Position numbers and translations under genes: made by a program. Shown here piece by piece: positions 38,273 to 47,171 of a stretch of DNA of 64,000 bases. The DNA is taken from positions 1,676,501 to 1,740,500 of the forward strand of contig NZ_JAGGML010000001.1 in NCBI RefSeq assembly GCF_017875275.1, read 5' to 3'. Below the pieces are notes generated by a model, which was given only the letters and a program-made list of their open reading frames with translations, made no database searches and had not been told where the DNA came from. Source of the DNA: Xanthobacter flavus. Its GTDB lineage: Bacteria > Pseudomonadota > Alphaproteobacteria > Rhizobiales > Xanthobacteraceae. Position 1 is the first letter of the stretch. The number at the start of each line of letters is the position of its first letter.

Positions 38273-39781
38273 ATGGCCCGGCGCGACACGTCCTTCATCT
38301 GCCAGTCCTGCGGCGCGGTCTATGCGCGCTGGCAGGGCAAGTGCGAGGGGTGCGGCGGCTGGAACACCATTTCCGAGGAAGTGGCGGTGGCCGCCAGCGT
38401 CCCGGCCGCCCAGCGCTCCGGCCGGAAGGGCCGCGCGGTGGTGCTGGAAAAGCTGGAAGGCACGGCCAAGCCCGCCCCGCGCCTCGTCTCCGGCATCGGC
38501 GAACTCGACCGGGTGGCCGGAGGCGGCTTCGTGCCCGGCTCCATCCTGCTCATCGGCGGCGATCCCGGCATCGGCAAGTCCACCCTGCTGGTGCAGGCCT
38601 CGGCCGCGCTGGCCCAGCGCGGGCTGCGCGTCGTCTACGTCTCCGGCGAGGAGGCGGTGGACCAGGTGCGCCTGCGCGCCCAGCGGCTCGGACTGGAAAA
38701 GGCCGAGGTCGGCCTCGCCGCCGAGACCAATGCGGAGAACATCATCGCCACGCTGTCGGGCGGTCCACCCGTTCACATGGTCGTGATCGATTCCATCCAG
38801 ACCATGTGGTCGGACAGCGTGGAGAGCGCGCCGGGAACGGTGACGCAGGTGCGCACCTCGGCCCAGCTTCTCGTGCGCTACGCCAAGCAGACCGGCGCCT
38901 GCGTCATCCTCGTCGGCCATGTCACCAAGGACGGGCAGATCGCCGGCCCGCGCGTCGTGGAGCACATGGTGGACGCAGTGTTCTCCTTCGAGGGCGACGG
39001 CGGCCACCAGTTCCGCATCCTGCGCGCCCAGAAGAACCGCTTCGGACCCACCGACGAGATCGGCGTGTTCGAGATGACGGGGCGCGGCCTCTCCGAGGTG
39101 GCCAACCCCTCCGAGCTGTTCCTCTCCAACCGCGACGCCGGCGCGCCGGGCACCGCCGTGTTCGCCGGCATGGAGGGCACGCGCCCGGTGCTGGTGGAGA
39201 TCCAGGCGCTGGTCGCCCCCTCCTCCCTCGGCACGCCGCGCCGGGCGGTGGTGGGCTGGGACCCCAACCGCCTCTCCATGGTGCTGGCGGTGCTGGACGC
39301 CCGCTGCGGCGTGCGGCTCGGCGGGCACGATGTCTATCTCAACGTGGCGGGCGGGCTGAAGATCGGCGAGCCGGCGGCGGACCTTGCCGTCGCCGCGGCC
39401 CTCGTCTCCTCGCTGACCGGTGCGCCTTTGCCGGCGGATGCGGTGCATTTCGGCGAGGCGAGCCTGACCGGCGCGGTGCGCCCCGTCTCGCAGGCGCAGG
39501 CGCGGCTGAAGGAGGCGGCGAAGCTGGGCTTCGCCAGCGCCATCATCCCCTCCGGCGGCCTCGACGGGCTCGACCCGCCGGTGTCGGTGCGGCCGGTGTC
39601 GTCTCTGGCGGAGCTGGTGGCGGGCATCGCGGCCAGCGCCCCCCGCCGGCCAGCCCCGCACCAACCTGCCCCGCGCGAGACGCGCGACTCTGCCATGCGC
39701 GAGGCGCGGGGCAGCCATGACCGCAATCCCCCACAAAGGGCCGTGGAACATGCGGAATGGGGCGACGACGAGGAAAGGTGA
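38273..39781 (+). CDS. radA: DNA repair protein RadA/Sms
   Basis: RecA-related branch-migration protein of 502 residues. It has an N-terminal C4 zinc finger (CQSC...CEGC), Walker A GDPGIGKST, the RadA-specific KNRFG motif (QKNRFGPTDEIG) and a C-terminal Lon-protease-like domain (from about residue 320). A tail of about 50 residues after it is Arg/Pro-rich and disordered. ATG 38273 lies 9 bases after GAGGG; ATG 38267 is too close. A TATATA hexamer upstream (38197-38202) may be its -10. Confidence 0.96.
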   Translation: MARRDTSFICQSCGAVYARWQGKCEGCGGWNTISEEVAVAASVPAAQRSGRKGRAVVLEKLEGTAKPAPRLVSGIGELDRVAGGGFVPGSILLIGGDPGIGKSTLLVQASAALAQRGLRVVYVSGEEAVDQVRLRAQRLGLEKAEVGLAAETNAENIIATLSGGPPVHMVVIDSIQTMWSDSVESAPGTVTQVRTSAQLLVRYAKQTGACVILVGHVTKDGQIAGPRVVEHMVDAVFSFEGDGGHQFRILRAQKNRFGPTDEIGVFEMTGRGLSEVANPSELFLSNRDAGAPGTAVFAGMEGTRPVLVEIQALVAPSSLGTPRRAVVGWDPNRLSMVLAVLDARCGVRLGGHDVYLNVAGGLKIGEPAADLAVAAALVSSLTGAPLPADAVHFGEASLTGAVRPVSQAQARLKEAAKLGFASAIIPSGGLDGLDPPVSVRPVSSLAELVAGIAASAPRRPAPHQPAPRETRDSAMREARGSHDRNPPQRAVEHAEWGDDEER

Positions 39782-39889
39782 CGCGGGCGGGCGCGCAAGC
39801 TATATCACCCCCGCGGCCGGGCCTCCGGGGGAGGGGCATGTCGCGCGCATGCGCGCTTGGCGGTGCGCCTATCACGGATCGATGCGCCG

Positions 39890-40465
39890 ATGCCCATAAC
39901 CTTGCTCGACATTATCGTTCTCTCTGTGATGCTGATTTCCGGCATCCTGGCGATGGTCCGGGGCTTCCTCCGGGAGGTCTTCTCCATCCTCTCGTGGGTC
40001 GTCGCGGCCGGTGTCACGGTGTATTTCTACAAGTCGGCACTGCCTGTGGTGAAGCAGTACATCTCGCAGGATTCGGCTGCTCTTGCCGTGACGGTGGCGT
40101 TGCTGTTCCTCGGTACGCTGCTGATTGCCTCCATCATCACCGCGCGCATCTCGGACCTGGTGCTCGACAGCCGAATCGGCGCCCTCGACCGCACGCTCGG
40201 CTTCGCCTTCGGCCTCGCCCGCGGCCTGCTGCTGATGGTGATCGCGCTCCTGTTCTTCAACTGGCTGGTGCCGCCGGAGAAGCAGCCCCCGTGGGTCGCC
40301 AACGCCAAATCGCTCCCCGCCATCACGAAAGCGGGGGAGTGGCTGAAGGCGCAGTTGCCGGATGACCCTGAAAACACCATCTTGAGCAAGTTGAAGAAGC
40401 CGCCCGCCGCTGAGGAGGGCGACACGCCTGCCGCCCCGGCCGCCCCGACGGGGGGACAGCGGTAG
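39890..40465 (+). CDS. CvpA family membrane protein
   Basis: A 191-residue inner-membrane protein with four helices (MPITLLDIIVLSVMLISG at the start, then the family's RGFLREVFSILSWV). The family is named for colicin V production but is a general envelope protein, usually found beside purF, as here. A Pro/Ala-rich C-terminal tail ends PTGGQR. The ATG at 39890 is chosen over an upstream TTG by family fit. Confidence 0.93.
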   Translation: MPITLLDIIVLSVMLISGILAMVRGFLREVFSILSWVVAAGVTVYFYKSALPVVKQYISQDSAALAVTVALLFLGTLLIASIITARISDLVLDSRIGALDRTLGFAFGLARGLLLMVIALLFFNWLVPPEKQPPWVANAKSLPAITKAGEWLKAQLPDDPENTILSKLKKPPAAEEGDTPAAPAAPTGGQR

Positions 40466-40614
40466 GTTCTTTTTGGGGGCAGCAACAGGCCGGCCGGTCG
40501 GCCGGGGCAGTCACGCGGGGGCGCATCGCCTTCCGCGCTATGGGTGCTCCCGGTCCAACCTTCCCGGCACAAGCTCGCACGGTGCCGCCTGACCGGCCCT
40601 GCGGAGGGTGCATG

Positions 40615-42147
40615 ATGGACTTGGGATGTGACGGGCCGATCTCAGCGGCCGGCGAAGACGGCGCTTCGATCGCGGACGGCCATGGCCGCCCCGGCAACCT
40701 CGATCTCGACCTGAACGGCGATCGCCTCCGCGAGGAATGCGGCGTCTTCGGCATCTACAATCACCCCGAGGCGGCGGCCATCACCGCCATCGGCCTCCAC
40801 GCCCTCCAGCATCGCGGACAGGAAGCCGCCGGCATCGTCTCCTATGACGGCCGCCGCTTCCATTCCGAGCGCCGCCTCGGCCTCGTGGGCGACGCCTTCT
40901 CCGACGCCGCCGTCATCGCCCGCCTGCCGGGCGACAGCGCGGTAGGCCATGTGCGCTACTCCACCACCGGCGAGACCCTGCTGCGCAACGTGCAGCCGCT
41001 CTTCGCCGAGCTGGATGCCGGCGGCTTCGCCGTGGGCCACAATGGCAACCTCACCAACGGCCTCACCCTGCGCCGCCAATTGGTGCGCGAAGGCGCCATC
41101 ACCCAGTCCACCACCGACACCGAGGTGATCCTCCACCTCGTGGCGCGCTCCCGGAAGCCCCGCTTCGTGGACCGCTTCATCGATGCCATCCGCACCCTGG
41201 AAGGCGCCTATTCGCTGGTGGCGCTCACCAACAAGAAGCTCATCGGCGCCCGCGACCCCCTCGGCATCCGTCCGCTGGTGCTGGGCTCGCTGGAGGGCTC
41301 GCCCATCCTCGCCTCCGAGACCTGCGCCCTCGACATCATCGGCGCGCGCTACATGCGCGACATCGAGAACGGCGAGGTCATCGTGATCGACGAGGAGGGC
41401 GTGCAGTCCTTCAAGCCGTTCCCGGAGATGGCGCCGCGCCCCTGCATCTTCGAATACATCTATTTCGCCCGGCCGGATTCCGTGGTGGGCGGGCGCTCCG
41501 TCTATCAGGTGCGCAAGAACATGGGCCGCGTGCTGGCCACCGAAAGCCCGGCCAATGCGGACGTGATCGTTCCGGTGCCGGATTCCGGCGTGCCGGCGGC
41601 CATCGGCTTCTCCCAGACCTCGGGCATCCCCTACGAGCTGGGCATCATCCGCAACCATTACGTCGGCCGCACCTTCATCCAGCCCACCCAGTCCATCCGC
41701 GACCAGGGCGTGCGCATGAAGCATTCCGCCAACCGCTCGGTGGTGGAGGGCAAGAGCATCGTCCTCGTGGACGACAGCCTCGTGCGCGGCACCACCTCGG
41801 TGAAGATCGTGCAGATGATGCGCGATGCCGGCGCCAAGGAGGTGCATTTCCGCATCGCCTCCCCGCCCATCACCCACCCGGACTATTACGGCATCGACAC
41901 GCCGGACAGGGACAAGCTGCTCGCCGCCACCCATGACCTGGAAGGCATGCGCCGCTATATCGGCGCGGATTCGCTGGCCTTCCTCTCGGTGGATGGTGTC
42001 TACCGGGCCATGGGCTTCGAGGGGCGCGACCCGGTGCGGCCGCAGTTCACCGACCACTGCTTCACCGGCGATTATCCCACCCCCCTCACCGACCGCGCCG
42101 GCGCGGTGGGCCAGCAGCAGCTCTCGCTGCTCGCCGAAGCGAGCTGA
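40615..42147 (+). CDS. purF: Amidophosphoribosyltransferase
   Basis: First enzyme of purine synthesis, moving the glutamine amide nitrogen to PRPP; 510 residues. The catalytic Cys is residue 42 (EECGVFGI), so an N-terminal propeptide of 41 residues must be removed. The PRPP loop VLVDDSLVRGTTS is intact. The [4Fe-4S] ligands of the Bacillus enzyme look only half kept: Cys in RPCIFEYIYF and HCFTGDYPT, but HPDYYGID and FTDH where ligands would be Cys, so the cluster is probably absent. GGAGGG lies 6 bases before ATG 40615; ATG 40612 is the alternative. Confidence 0.95.
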   Translation: MDLGCDGPISAAGEDGASIADGHGRPGNLDLDLNGDRLREECGVFGIYNHPEAAAITAIGLHALQHRGQEAAGIVSYDGRRFHSERRLGLVGDAFSDAAVIARLPGDSAVGHVRYSTTGETLLRNVQPLFAELDAGGFAVGHNGNLTNGLTLRRQLVREGAITQSTTDTEVILHLVARSRKPRFVDRFIDAIRTLEGAYSLVALTNKKLIGARDPLGIRPLVLGSLEGSPILASETCALDIIGARYMRDIENGEVIVIDEEGVQSFKPFPEMAPRPCIFEYIYFARPDSVVGGRSVYQVRKNMGRVLATESPANADVIVPVPDSGVPAAIGFSQTSGIPYELGIIRNHYVGRTFIQPTQSIRDQGVRMKHSANRSVVEGKSIVLVDDSLVRGTTSVKIVQMMRDAGAKEVHFRIASPPITHPDYYGIDTPDRDKLLAATHDLEGMRRYIGADSLAFLSVDGVYRAMGFEGRDPVRPQFTDHCFTGDYPTPLTDRAGAVGQQQLSLLAEAS

Positions 42148-42201
42148 GCTCCAACGCCTTCCCGGGCCGGGAGGGCGCCCCTCCCGACCACAGGACCCCG
42201 C

Positions 42202-42945
42202 ATGACCGACCGGCCGCTTGCCGAAAAGATCGCTCTCGTCACCGGCGCCACGCGCGGCATCGGCGCCGCCACCGCGGTGGCGCTGGCGAAAGCCGGCGCG
42301 CATGTGGTGTGCGTGGGCCGCTCGGAAGGCGGGCTGCAGGAGGTGGACGACGCCATCCGCGCCGTCGGCGGCAGCGCCACCCTCGTGCCGCTGAACCTCA
42401 AGGATTCCGACGGCATCGACCGGCTCGGCGGCGCGCTCTACGAGCGCTATGGCCGGCTCGACATCTATGTGGCCAATGCCGGCGTGCTCGGCCCGCTCTC
42501 CCCCCTCGGCCACGTCTTCCCGAAGGACTGGGACGATACGGTGGCGGTGAACCTCACCGCCAACTGGCGCTGCGTGCGCTCCTTCGATCCGCTGCTGAAG
42601 CTGTCTCCCGCCGGGCGCGCGGTGGTGGTCACCTCCGGCGCGGCAAGCAAGGCGCGGGCCTATTGGGGGCCCTACGCCATCACCAAGGCGGGGCTCGAGG
42701 TGATGGCCCGCACCTGGGCGGACGAAAGCGTATCGGGCAACCTCAAGGTCAACCTCTTCAACCCCGGCCCCATCCGCACCCTGATGCGCGCCAAGGCCTT
42801 CCCCGGCGAAGACCCGTCCACCCTCCCCGCCCCGGAAGACGCGGCCGAGGCCATCCTGCCCTTGTGCCTGCCCACCTTCATGGAAACCGGCAAGCTCTAC
42901 GACTTCCCGCAGAAGAAGCTGCTCAGCTTCCAGATGCCGGCGTAG
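42202..42945 (+). CDS. SDR family oxidoreductase
   Basis: A 247-residue short-chain dehydrogenase. The nucleotide motif TGATRGIG, NAG (VANAGVLG) and the catalytic YxxxK (YAITK, about residue 157) are all present, so unlike the SDR at the window's left end it should use classical chemistry. Substrate unknown; it resembles YciK-type proteins. It follows purF by 54 bases and may share its transcript. Confidence 0.93.
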   Translation: MTDRPLAEKIALVTGATRGIGAATAVALAKAGAHVVCVGRSEGGLQEVDDAIRAVGGSATLVPLNLKDSDGIDRLGGALYERYGRLDIYVANAGVLGPLSPLGHVFPKDWDDTVAVNLTANWRCVRSFDPLLKLSPAGRAVVVTSGAASKARAYWGPYAITKAGLEVMARTWADESVSGNLKVNLFNPGPIRTLMRAKAFPGEDPSTLPAPEDAAEAILPLCLPTFMETGKLYDFPQKKLLSFQMPA

Positions 42946-42980
42946 GTGGGCTTGGAGGGGCGGCTTTCGTCGTCCCACCC

Positions 42981-43129
42981 TGCCGTCGTGCTCCGGCTTG
43001 ACCGAAGCGCCCATCGCGCCGAAAGCGCAGGGTGCGGAAGCACTTGCATAACATTGAAGCGCGGCGCCCGGACGGGCCATGGGCCCTCCGGTCAAGCCGG
43101 AGGGCGACGGCGGTGAGGGGACAAGCCCC
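42981..43129 (+). repeat. 149-bp direct repeat, copy 1 (contains a 130-bp inverted-terminus element)
   Basis: Identical to 43167-43315 at 145 of 149 positions. Inside, 42982-43004 and 43089-43111 are inverted repeats of 23 bases (21 match), so the unit looks like a small MITE-like or palindromic element. It encodes nothing credible. Confidence 0.85.
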
Positions 43130-43166
43130 GGCCATGACTGTGGCGCAAGCGATGCCGGCCGAGAAA

Positions 43167-43315
43167 TGCCGTCGTGCTCCGGCTTGACCGGAGCACCCAT
43201 CGCGCCGAAAGCGCAGGGCGCGGAAGCACTTGCATAACATTGAAGCGCGGCGCCCGGACGGGCCATGGGCCCTCCGGTCAAGCCGGAGGGCGACGGCGGT
43301 GAGGGGACGAGCCCC
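43167..43315 (+). repeat. 149-bp direct repeat, copy 2
   Basis: Second copy, 186 bases from the first. The 37-base spacer between them (43130-43166) is unrelated to the sequence after copy 2, so this is a duplication of the element itself, not of a larger block. Confidence 0.85.
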
Positions 43316-43355
43316 CTCGCGGGAGAGAGAGCAGACCACCCTCGCGCCAACTTGC

Positions 43356-43462
43356 CCGTCATCCCCCGGTTTATCCGGGGGATCCACCCATCCGCCAGCG
43401 CTCTGCCTCAAGACCCAGCCCCACCCAACGGTGGATCGCCCGGATAAACCGGGCGATGACGG
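43356..43462. repeat. 107-bp element with 33-bp terminal inverted repeats
   Basis: Arms at 43356-43388 (CCGTCATCCCCCGG...) and 43430-43462 match in inverted orientation at 31 of 33 positions; each arm is itself palindromic. The arm family also occurs at 8154-8186. It lies directly after the lysS stop on the minus strand and may act in 3'-end formation. Confidence 0.8.
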
Positions 43463-43474
43463 CTCTTGGTCTCC

Positions 43475-45151
43475 TCACGCCGCCGCCAGCTCTCCGGCCA
43501 GCGCCTTGCGGATCAGCTCGCGCGTCTCGGCCACCCCATAGATGGCGACGAAGGAGCCGAAGCGGGGGCCGCGCTCCAGGCCGAGGAGCACCTGATAGAG
43601 CGTGTTGAACCACTCCACCGAGACGCCCGGCCGCTCGGGCGTGGCGCCCTTGGCCTTGAGGTCCTGATAGCGCGGGATGGGGCGGGCGACGTCGTAGAGC
43701 ACGGTCTGGATGTCGTCCGCGCTCGCGCCGGCCGGAAGCGCGGCCAGCGCCGCGTCGAGGGTTTCCAGCGCCTCGCGCTCGACCGCGTCCGGCGTGCGGA
43801 AGACCTTGTTGGGCTTCACGAAGTCATGGAAATAGCGAACGGCATACCCCACCAGCTCATGCAGCTTGGGGTGCGTCTGGTCCGACACGCCGGGCACATG
43901 GCGCTTGAGGAAGCCCCACAGCACGCTTTCGTCCTCGGTGTTGGAGGCCGAGGCGAGGTTGAGGAGCATGGTGAACGACACCGGCATGTCCACGTCCGGC
44001 GGGTTGCCGGCATGGATGTGATAGACCGGGTTGCCGAAGCGCAGCTTCCAGTCCTGCTGGAAATAGCGGGCGAGGAAGTTGAAATACTCGTCCACCGCCT
44101 TCGGGATCACGTCGAAGTGCAGCTTCTTCGCCGAGCGCGGCGACTGGAACATGTAGAGCGCGAGGCTCTCCGGGCTCGCATAGGTCAGCCACTCGTCGAT
44201 GGTGAGACCGTTGCCCTTGGACTTGGAGATCTTCTGGCCCTTCTCGTCCAGGAACAGCTCATAGACGAAATGCTCCGGCGCGGTGCCGCCGAGGATCTGG
44301 CAGATCCTGTCATAGATCGGCGCGTTGGTCTGGTGATCCTTGCCGAACATCTCGAAATCGACATCGAGCGCCGCCCAGCGGGCGCCGAAATCCGGCTTCC
44401 ACTGCAGCTTCACCCTGCCGCCGGTAACGGGGAGCGTGGTCTCCGTGCCGTCCTCGTCGTCGAAGGTGATGGTGCCGGCCTTGGCGTCCACGTTCTTCAA
44501 GGGCACGTAGAGCACGCGGCCCGAGGTGGGGGAGATGGGCAGGAAGGGCGAATAGGTCGCCTGCCGCTCCTCGCCGAGGGTGGGCAGCATGACGGCCATG
44601 ATCTCGTCGTACTTCTCCGCCGCCTTCAGCAGCACGGCGTCGAGCTTGCCGGAGAGGTAATAGTCGGTGGCGCTGGCGAATTCGTAATCGAAGCCGAAGG
44701 TGTCGAGGAAACGCCGGAGCATGGCGTTGTTGTGCGCGCCGAAGCTCGGATAGTCGCCGCCGAACGGGTTCGGAACCTTGGTGAGCGGCATCTGGAGATA
44801 GGGGCGCAGCGCCGCCGGGTCCGGGACGTTCTCGGGGATCTTGCGCATCCCGTCCATGTCGTCGGAGAAGCACAGGAGGCGTGTCTTCACCTTGTCTTGC
44901 GTGAGGATGCGGAAGGCGTGGCGCACCATGGTGGTGCGCGCCACCTCGCCGAAGGTGCCGATGTGCGGCAGGCCCGAGGGGCCGTAGCCGGTCTCGAACA
45001 GCACCTCATCCTTGGGGCGGCGCTTGAGCCGCTCCACCAGCTTGCGCGCCTCCTCGAACGGCCAGGCGGTGGCCGTTTCCGCGACCGTCTTCAGCTCGGC
45101 GGCAAGCTGAGCGGGGTCGGCGGCGGCAGGCGAGGCTTCGGACGAGGACAT
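43475..45151 (-). CDS. lysS: Lysyl-tRNA synthetase, class I
   Basis: A 558-residue class I (archaeal-type) LysRS, which charges tRNA-Lys. The Rossmann-fold signatures are HIGTF (HIGH-type) near residue 62 and KISKSKGN near residue 302. This type is usual in alphaproteobacteria, where class II LysS is absent. The start follows a strong promoter at 45204-45176. It is divergent from the glycine cleavage operon. Confidence 0.95.
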   Translation of the reverse strand: MSSSEASPAAADPAQLAAELKTVAETATAWPFEEARKLVERLKRRPKDEVLFETGYGPSGLPHIGTFGEVARTTMVRHAFRILTQDKVKTRLLCFSDDMDGMRKIPENVPDPAALRPYLQMPLTKVPNPFGGDYPSFGAHNNAMLRRFLDTFGFDYEFASATDYYLSGKLDAVLLKAAEKYDEIMAVMLPTLGEERQATYSPFLPISPTSGRVLYVPLKNVDAKAGTITFDDEDGTETTLPVTGGRVKLQWKPDFGARWAALDVDFEMFGKDHQTNAPIYDRICQILGGTAPEHFVYELFLDEKGQKISKSKGNGLTIDEWLTYASPESLALYMFQSPRSAKKLHFDVIPKAVDEYFNFLARYFQQDWKLRFGNPVYHIHAGNPPDVDMPVSFTMLLNLASASNTEDESVLWGFLKRHVPGVSDQTHPKLHELVGYAVRYFHDFVKPNKVFRTPDAVEREALETLDAALAALPAGASADDIQTVLYDVARPIPRYQDLKAKGATPERPGVSVEWFNTLYQVLLGLERGPRFGSFVAIYGVAETRELIRKALAGELAAA

Positions 45152-45175
45152 GACAGGCTCCGGAAAAGGAGCGCG

Positions 45176-45204
45176 AACTTAGAAATCGCGCGTCGCGGCG
45201 TCAA
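45176..45204 (-). promoter_or_regulatory. lysS promoter
   Basis: TTGACG, 17 bases, TAAGTT on the minus strand (plus-strand positions 45204 down to 45176). The start would be near 45169, giving a short leader before the lysS ATG at 45151. The -35 box sits in one arm of the inverted repeat 45197-45236. Confidence 0.65.
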
Positions 45205-45236
45205 CGCGAGGCTGGTCCGCGCCGCGCGTTGACGCC
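45197..45236. repeat. 12-bp inverted repeat holding both divergent -35 boxes
   Basis: GGCGTCAACGCG (45197-45208) and CGCGTTGACGCC (45225-45236) are exact inverse copies with a 16-base spacer. Each carries TTGACG for one of the two divergent promoters. A shared regulator site is possible, but the symmetry may simply reflect two similar -35 regions. Confidence 0.6.
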
Positions 45237-45256
45237 GGGCCGCAAACGCCTATGCT
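45229..45256 (+). promoter_or_regulatory. Promoter of the gcv operon
   Basis: TTGACG, 16 bases, TATGCT. Transcription would start near 45262, about 55 bases ahead of the riboswitch. Confidence 0.68.
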
Positions 45257-45317
45257 GCACCTGCGTTCGCGCTGCCCCGGCGAAAGGGTGGCGCTTCCGC
45301 AACATCGGACGATCCCT

Positions 45318-45528
45318 GCGGGAGAGACCGGCTGCCTCATGGGGAGGTGTGCCGGCGCCGAAGGCGCAACCGCCCCGGAACCGCTCAGGCACCAAGGGCC
45401 GCAGGGGGACGAAACTCTGGAAAGCAGCCCCTCCGCGCCTTCAGGGCCGGGGACGGGCTCACCGAAGGAGTAAGCCGTGCCCTTCCACGAGGCGCGGTGA
45501 AATCTCTCAGGTCGGCAGACAGAGGGGG
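45318..45528 (+). ncRNA. Tandem glycine riboswitch
   Basis: Two glycine aptamers in series in the leader of gcvT. Aptamer I runs from CGGGAGAGACCGGC to about GGGGACGAAACTCTGG, with GCGCCGAAGGCGCAACCG and CTCAGGCACCAAGGGCCGC inside. Aptamer II follows, with CACCGAAGGAGTAAGCCGTG, then GGTGAAATCTCTCAGGT and CGGCAGACAGAGGGGG. These are the hallmark blocks of the class. In known cases glycine turns the gcv genes on. The stretch 45529-45609 would be the expression platform; it has GC-rich segments and the TTG start. Confidence 0.93.
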
Positions 45529-45609
45529 CGCCGCGCGGGCCGCGCAGGACCACCGGGAACGGGGTTCGGCAGGTCCGGACATTGGCGCCGTTCGTCCGGG
45601 AGTCCCCCT

Positions 45610-46776
45610 TTGGCCTCGTCCCCCGATTCGCATTCCGAATCCGAGCCCTTGCTCGAAACCCCGCTCGCCGCCGCCCATGTGGCGCTCGGCGCCCGCATGG
45701 TGCCGTTCGCGGGCTATCTCATGCCGGTCCAGTATCCCGAGGGCATCCTCGCGGAGCACAATTGGACCCGCACGAACGCCGGCCTGTTCGACGTGTCCCA
45801 CATGGGCCAGGCGCTGCTCGTCGGGCCGGACCACGAGACCACCGCCCGGGCGCTGGAAGCCCTCGCCCCGGCGGATTTCGTGAACCTCGCCCCCGGCAGG
45901 CAGCGCTATTCCCAGCTGACAGCCGATGACGGCGGCATCCGCGACGACTTCATGGCCACCCGCCCGGCGGACCCGTCCGCCGACGGCACCCTGATCCTCG
46001 TGGTCAATGCCGCCTGCAAGGGCGCCGACTTCGCGCACATCGAAGCCAACCTGCCCGCCACGGTAAAGCTGGTGCAGCGCCCCGAACGGGCACTCCTCGC
46101 GCTTCAGGGGCCGGAGGCCGCGGCGGTGATGGCCCGTCACTGCCCGGAGGCGGCGGACCTCGACTTCATGACCGCCCTCCCCCTCGCCTTCGACGGCGTG
46201 CCGGTGGAGGTCTCCCGCTCCGGCTATACCGGCGAGGACGGCTACGAGATCTCCGTGGCGGCGGAGGACGCGCCCGCGCTCTGGGCCGCGCTGCTGGCCG
46301 AGCCGGAGGTGAAGGCCATCGGCCTCGGCGCCCGCGACAGCCTGCGGCTCGAGGCCGGGCTCTGCCTCTATGGCCACGACATCGACCTTTCCACCTCGCC
46401 CATCGAGGCGGCGCTCAACTGGTCCATCCAGAAGCGCCGGCGCGTTGAGGGCGGCTTTCCCGGCGCCGCGCGCGTGCAGCACGAGCTGGCGGAAGGCCCC
46501 GCCCGCGTGCGCGTCGGGCTGAAGCTCGAAGGCCGCGCGCCGGCCCGCGAGGGGGCGGAGATCGCCTCAGGCGGTGAGATCGTCGGCCGCGTCACCTCGG
46601 GCGGCTTCGCCCCGACGCTGCAGACGCCCATCGCCATGGGCTACGTGCCCCCCGCGCTCGCCGCGCCCGGCACAAGCCTCGACATATTGGTGCGCGGCAA
46701 GGCCCTGCCGGCCGTTGTCACCACCCTTCCCTTCGTACCCACGCGCTACGCGCGCAAGCAGAAAACCGGGGGCTGA
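45610..46776 (+). CDS. gcvT: Glycine cleavage system T protein (aminomethyltransferase)
   Basis: Transfers the methylene group from lipoyl-GcvH to tetrahydrofolate, releasing ammonia; 388 residues. Family blocks: [21 protein letters not shown], and [12 protein letters not shown]. The start is TTG at 45610, 7 bases after GGGAG; a longer frame reaches back across the riboswitch and is rejected. First gene of the riboswitch-controlled operon. Confidence 0.95.
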   Translation: MASSPDSHSESEPLLETPLAAAHVALGARMVPFAGYLMPVQYPEGILAEHNWTRTNAGLFDVSHMGQALLVGPDHETTARALEALAPADFVNLAPGRQRYSQLTADDGGIRDDFMATRPADPSADGTLILVVNAACKGADFAHIEANLPATVKLVQRPERALLALQGPEAAAVMARHCPEAADLDFMTALPLAFDGVPVEVSRSGYTGEDGYEISVAAEDAPALWAALLAEPEVKAIGLGARDSLRLEAGLCLYGHDIDLSTSPIEAALNWSIQKRRRVEGGFPGAARVQHELAEGPARVRVGLKLEGRAPAREGAEIASGGEIVGRVTSGGFAPTLQTPIAMGYVPPALAAPGTSLDILVRGKALPAVVTTLPFVPTRYARKQKTGG

Positions 46777-46778
46777 CC

Positions 46779-47150
46779 ATGAGTGTGCGCTACACCAAGG
46801 ACCACGAATATGTCCGCATCGACGGCGACGTGGCGGTGGTCGGCATCTCCGACTACGCCCAGGGCCAGCTCGGCGACGTGGTGTTCGTGGAACTGCCCGA
46901 GATCGGCAAGGCCGTGGAAAAGGGCAAGGAAGCCGCCGTCGTCGAGAGCGTGAAGGCCGCGAGCGAGGTCTATGCCCCCATCTCCGGCGAGGTGGTGGAG
47001 GTCAACAGCGAGCTGGAAGGCGCGCCCGGCCTCGTCAACGAGGATGCGGAGGGCAAGGGCTGGTTCCTGAAGCTGAAGCTCTCCAACCCCGCCGAGTTCG
47101 ACGAGCTGATGAACGAGCACGCCTACAAGGACTATCTGGATACCCTGTGA
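46779..47150 (+). CDS. gcvH: Glycine cleavage system H protein
   Basis: Lipoyl carrier of the glycine cleavage complex; 123 residues. The lipoylated Lys is in [12 protein letters not shown] (about residue 59). It starts 2 bases after the gcvT stop. Confidence 0.97.
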   Translation: MSVRYTKDHEYVRIDGDVAVVGISDYAQGQLGDVVFVELPEIGKAVEKGKEAAVVESVKAASEVYAPISGEVVEVNSELEGAPGLVNEDAEGKGWFLKLKLSNPAEFDELMNEHAYKDYLDTL

Positions 47151-47171
47151 GCGGACCGGGAGGCGGACACC

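Noticed and set aside
42981-43462. Repeats as a CRISPR array
   Set aside because: Only two copies of a 149-bp unit and unequal palindromes; no regular short repeats and no cas genes.
43475-45151. Class II LysRS
   Set aside because: HIGH-type and KISKS signatures show a class I enzyme; the class II-like fold in this window belongs to epmA.
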